The notes under the pieces are model-generated. The model saw nothing but the letters and a program-made list of their open reading frames with translations, was not told the origin of the DNA and did no database searches. This document shows positions 61,700 through 64,000 of a stretch of DNA of 64,000 nt, piece after piece (the stretch's first letter is position 1; the number at the start of each line of letters is the position of its first letter). The position numbers were made by a program, and so were the translations under genes. The DNA is from an uncultured Blautia sp. (lineage in GTDB: Bacteria > Bacillota > Clostridia > Lachnospirales > Lachnospiraceae). Location: the NCBI GenBank assembly GCA_900540785.1, contig UQHF01000001.1, forward strand, positions 62,001 through 126,000. Direction: 5' to 3'.

Positions 61700-62932
61700 C
61701 TATTTATCCTCTTTCTTTTTGACAACCTTACTTAATATAAAGGTAAGAAGTACACATAAGAGCGCTGCCACAATGGCATAAATCCATGTCATATTATATC
61801 CTCGGCGTCCGTAGCTGTCCATCCAGCCACCTACCAATGTATACATAAAGACGTCCGGTAAATATCCTAACGCTGAAGAAATACCGGAAACACGGCCGCT
61901 TAAACTAAGAGGAATATCTGCGTCCTGGTGCACTGCAAAATACTGGCTTCTCACTGCATAGATAAAGATCAGTCCAAAGAAGAAATTTCCAATCACTGCT
62001 CCGCACAGTCCCGGTGTTCCCGGAAGTACAATGTAAATACCGAAAGAAACTGCAAGTCCGATACAACCGCCTCCAATTACTTTCATACGGGAGTGAAGCT
62101 TATCTGCCAGAAATCCTCCCACAATTCCGCCTACGCCCTGAAGCAGGTAGCGAACACCTCCTAATGTCGCTGCTGTTGTCGCAGTCATTCCATAAAACTG
62201 CTGTGCATAAGTTGTCACATAACCAATCAGACCATATACACTGTATGCTGTAAAAATAATTCCTACTAAAAGCCATACTTTTGGAATCAGAAGACATTTG
62301 AACATTCCTTTGACTACACTTCCAAGAGATTCTGTCTGCTCTTCCGTTTTTGTATCTTCAATCACAAACCAGTTTAAAATGCCGATAATAATAACAGCAA
62401 CAGAACATACTCTGATTGCAGCTGCAGCACCGGCAATCTCATCTGCAAATGCAGAAAATGCCGCTGTCATCCCAAATACCAGAACCGCGTTAAGAATACC
62501 TCTTAACCCTTCCTGCAGTCCAAACAGACGCCCCTGCTCCTCTTCTGTTCCCAACATACGGGTAGCTTTGATACAGGCTGACCAATATGTAATAATTGTT
62601 GAGATTCCCATTAAAATAAAGATGACCCTGCTTACCTGGAATCCCGGGAATGTAGAGAACCAAAGTCCTAATGCTCCAGTTGCCAGAAATGAAAATGTCA
62701 GAAGCTTCCTTGCAGAAAATTTATCTGCAATAATGCCGCCCACAAAGTAAGACAGGGTTGCCATAGCTGCATAACCGGAAGACAGAAGTCCCATCTGCTC
62801 ATTGGTAAGATTCATCGCATTTTGGATAGGTACATAAAATGTCTCACGAATATACGGCAGCTGAAAAATGATTCCGGCGCCTGCTGCCAACAGCAGCAAC
62901 GTACCATATTTTTTAATAAATGCTTTGTCCAT
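61700..62932 (-). CDS. Major facilitator superfamily transporter
   Basis: A 410-residue MFS protein with 12 helices. The loop 2-3 signature is GGIIADKFSARKL and loop 8-9 is GGFLADKLHSRMK. The N-terminus (GIIFQLPYIRETFYVP) and the stretch TYWSACIKATRMLGTEEEQGRLFG remind me of the YihN-type subgroup linked to sulfoquinovose metabolism. This is a memory-based resemblance, not a search result. Controlled by the leader at 63017-63074. RBS GGAGG. Confidence 0.85.
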   Translation of the reverse strand: MDKAFIKKYGTLLLLAAGAGIIFQLPYIRETFYVPIQNAMNLTNEQMGLLSSGYAAMATLSYFVGGIIADKFSARKLLTFSFLATGALGLWFSTFPGFQVSRVIFILMGISTIITYWSACIKATRMLGTEEEQGRLFGLQEGLRGILNAVLVFGMTAAFSAFADEIAGAAAAIRVCSVAVIIIGILNWFVIEDTKTEEQTESLGSVVKGMFKCLLIPKVWLLVGIIFTAYSVYGLIGYVTTYAQQFYGMTATTAATLGGVRYLLQGVGGIVGGFLADKLHSRMKVIGGGCIGLAVSFGIYIVLPGTPGLCGAVIGNFFFGLIFIYAVRSQYFAVHQDADIPLSLSGRVSGISSALGYLPDVFMYTLVGGWMDSYGRRGYNMTWIYAIVAALLCVLLTFILSKVVKKKEDK

Positions 62933-63016
62933 AAAGTATTACCTCCATGTTTTATTTGTTGATCGCTACAAATCAGGTCTCTGCTGCAGTCAGAAAACTG
63001 ATTTGTTTTTTTCAAC

Positions 63017-63074
63017 AAAAAAAGAGCAAAGCAAGCCTTGTAAGGCGTTACTTTGCTCTTTTTTCTCTCGTAAC
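63017..63074 (-). promoter_or_regulatory. Leader attenuator of the MFS gene (probable GlpP target)
   Basis: Terminator arms AAAAAAGAGCAAAG (63064-63051) and CTTTGCTCTTTTTT (63031-63018) end in a T-run. The competing hairpin pairs GTTAC (63074-63070) with GTAAC (63051-63047) and encloses the terminator 5' arm. Shared with the SDR leader: the ACAGTTAC start, an AAAAGAGC segment in the loop, the AGTAAC closing arm, and a seven-base distance from the -10. Confidence 0.75.
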
Positions 63075-63081
63075 TGTTTGT

Positions 63082-63110
63082 ATTATACAATATTTTGTTA
63101 GAAAAGTCAA
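63082..63110 (-). promoter_or_regulatory. Sigma-70 promoter of the MFS gene
   Basis: Minus strand TTGACT (63110-63105), 17-base spacer, TATAAT (63087-63082). Confidence 0.75.
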
Positions 63111-63160
63111 TTCTAAACCGCCATAAAAAACATATATTGCACAACCCCCTGACAATTCAG

Positions 63161-63189
63161 TTGACATTCCTATGAAAATCAGGTATTAT
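63161..63189 (+). promoter_or_regulatory. Sigma-70 promoter of the acyl-CoA ligase gene
   Basis: TTGACA (63161-63166), 17-base spacer, TATTAT (63184-63189). The leader contains a CGC/GCG mini-hairpin and an eight-base-pair hairpin ATTTCCCG/CGGGAAAT (63224-63246). Confidence 0.7.
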
Positions 63190-63274
63190 GAATACCAGAT
63201 AGCTTTGTCGCGTTAAAGCGTTGATTTCCCGCTGTACACGGGAAATATATAAGAAAGGGAATGGAAAATTTATT

Positions 63275-64000
63275 ATGCCGCTTACTGATATATTAGAAAA
63301 AAACTGCCGTCTTTACGGAGACGATGTCTGTCTTGTAGAAATCAACCCGGAAATGCCGGAAACAAGACGCGTTACCTGGAAAGAATTTGAACTCATTGAG
63401 CCTGTGCGCGCTCCTTATTACAGAAGAGAGATCACCTGGAACGTATTTAATGAAAAAGCAAACCGCTTTGCCAATCTTCTTATTGAGCGCGGGGTGAAAA
63501 AAGGGGATAAGGTTGCTATTCTCCTTATGAACTGTCTGGAATGGCTCCCCATTTATTTTGGCATTTTAAAAGCAGGAGCGCTTGCCGTCCCTTTAAACTT
63601 CCGGTATTCCGCCGAAGAAATCCAGTACTGCCTTGATCTTGCAGAGGTGGATATTCTTGTATTCGGTCCGGAATTTATCGGCCGTGTGGAAGAAGTCGCT
63701 GATGAAATCGGAAAACACCGCCTTCTTTACTATGTTGGCGACGGCTGTCCCGGATTTGCCGAGGACTACACCATGCACACTGCAAACTGCTCCAGCCAGT
63801 CTCCGAAAATAGATGTAGATGACGAAGACTACGCAGCAATCTATTTTTCCTCCGGCACAACCGGCTTTCCAAAGGCGATCCTGCACACACACCAGGCGCT
63901 GTTACACGCGGCAAAAACAGAACAGCACCATCATCACCAGACAAAAGATGATGTTTTTCTCTGCATTCCGCCCCTTTATCACACTGGAGCAAAAATGCAC
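63275..64000 (+). CDS. AMP-forming acyl-CoA ligase (N-terminal part, runs off window)
   Basis: The 242 visible codons start MPLTDILEKNCRLYG and continue to the window edge. The phosphate loop YFSSGTTGFPKAIL and the following PPLYHTG place it in the AMP-binding (ANL) superfamily, close to fatty-acid or carnitine/crotonobetaine-CoA ligases. An insertion-like segment at about residues 30-50 (RVTWKEFELIEPVRAPYYRR) repeats the usual WNVFNEKANRFA position. An out-of-frame ATG at 63261 would give only an 11-codon peptide. It may activate the acid imported by the BCCT transporter; that link is speculative. Confidence 0.85.
   Translation, partial: MPLTDILEKNCRLYGDDVCLVEINPEMPETRRVTWKEFELIEPVRAPYYRREITWNVFNEKANRFANLLIERGVKKGDKVAILLMNCLEWLPIYFGILKAGALAVPLNFRYSAEEIQYCLDLAEVDILVFGPEFIGRVEEVADEIGKHRLLYYVGDGCPGFAEDYTMHTANCSSQSPKIDVDDEDYAAIYFSSGTTGFPKAILHTHQALLHAAKTEQHHHHQTKDDVFLCIPPLYHTGAKMH

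Noticed and set aside
62298..62750. Plus-strand 150-codon open frame inside the MFS gene
   Set aside because: Antisense shadow of a transmembrane protein; no start signal.
1..64000. CRISPR array, tRNA, rRNA, phage or replication origin
   Set aside because: I scanned for regularly spaced repeats, RNA gene signatures and phage-like gene order and saw none.

Overview
The window looks like a chromosomal segment of a low-to-mid GC, Gram-positive, anaerobic Firmicute, most likely a gut Lachnospiraceae (Blautia-like; the genus is a guess). Evidence: clean AGGAGG ribosome sites, a meso-DAP-type MurE (DNPR motif), an oxygen-sensitive class III ribonucleotide reductase, the hydrogenase maturase HydF, Bce-type peptide-sensing modules, and a plant-polysaccharide uptake locus. 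I saw no rRNA, tRNA, prophage or CRISPR array.

Layout. 1-7.0 kb (minus): housekeeping run murE-priA-def-fmt-zinc peptidase, preceded by a sortase-anchored acidic surface protein. 7.2-10.5 kb: carbamate kinase (+) facing anaerobic NTP reductase nrdD (-) over a shared terminator. 10.6-13.9 kb (-): ECF sigma factor, membrane protein and an ABC-2 transporter with overlapping genes. 14.1-15.1 kb: asnA. 15.2-18.7 kb: an ABC-2 transporter divergent from a BlaI-type repressor, a BlaR1-like membrane peptidase without a penicillin-binding domain, and a tiny secreted peptide. 18.8-19.5 kb: a broken Rpn-family nuclease gene. 19.7-32.1 kb (-): an arabinoxylan-oligosaccharide locus (GH3, two esterases, GH51, sugar ABC importer, YesMN-type two-component system). 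32.3-35.2 kb: CBS protein and an amino-acid ABC importer whose binding protein appears circularly permuted. 35.7-39.0 kb: hydF, dapF, azlCD. 39.0-41.2 kb: an Rpn-family gene fragment next to an IS200/IS605 element with intact tnpB but a damaged tnpA. 41.2-51.3 kb: two complete Bce-like modules (response regulator, kinase, ABC ATPase, FtsX-type permease) facing each other tail to tail. 51.4-52.2 kb: a TIM-barrel amidohydrolase. 52.3-64 kb: a catabolic cluster with FGGY kinase, SDR, a GlpP-type antiterminator, an RpiR regulator, FAD oxidase-EtfB-EtfA-BCCT transporter, an MFS transporter and the start of an acyl-CoA ligase.

Most notable points. (1) The two operons on either side of the glpP-rpiR region, SDR-kinase and MFS, have matching 5' leaders. 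Each has a strong promoter, then exactly 7 nt to the same GTTAC...GTAAC hairpin, which encloses the 5' arm of a classic intrinsic terminator. This looks like a two-target antitermination regulon for the local GlpP protein, away from any glycerol genes. (2) The amino-acid binding protein at 34.4-35.1 kb has its family halves in reversed order. (3) The TnpA of the IS605 element has lost the first His of its HUH motif and its normal start codon, while TnpB and a plausible omega-RNA end remain intact. (4) The two Bce modules share an identical inverted repeat upstream of both ABC operons.

Gene functions are from motif recognition by eye; no database search was run. Start codons were moved inward from the longest ORF where a ribosome site and family alignment supported it.
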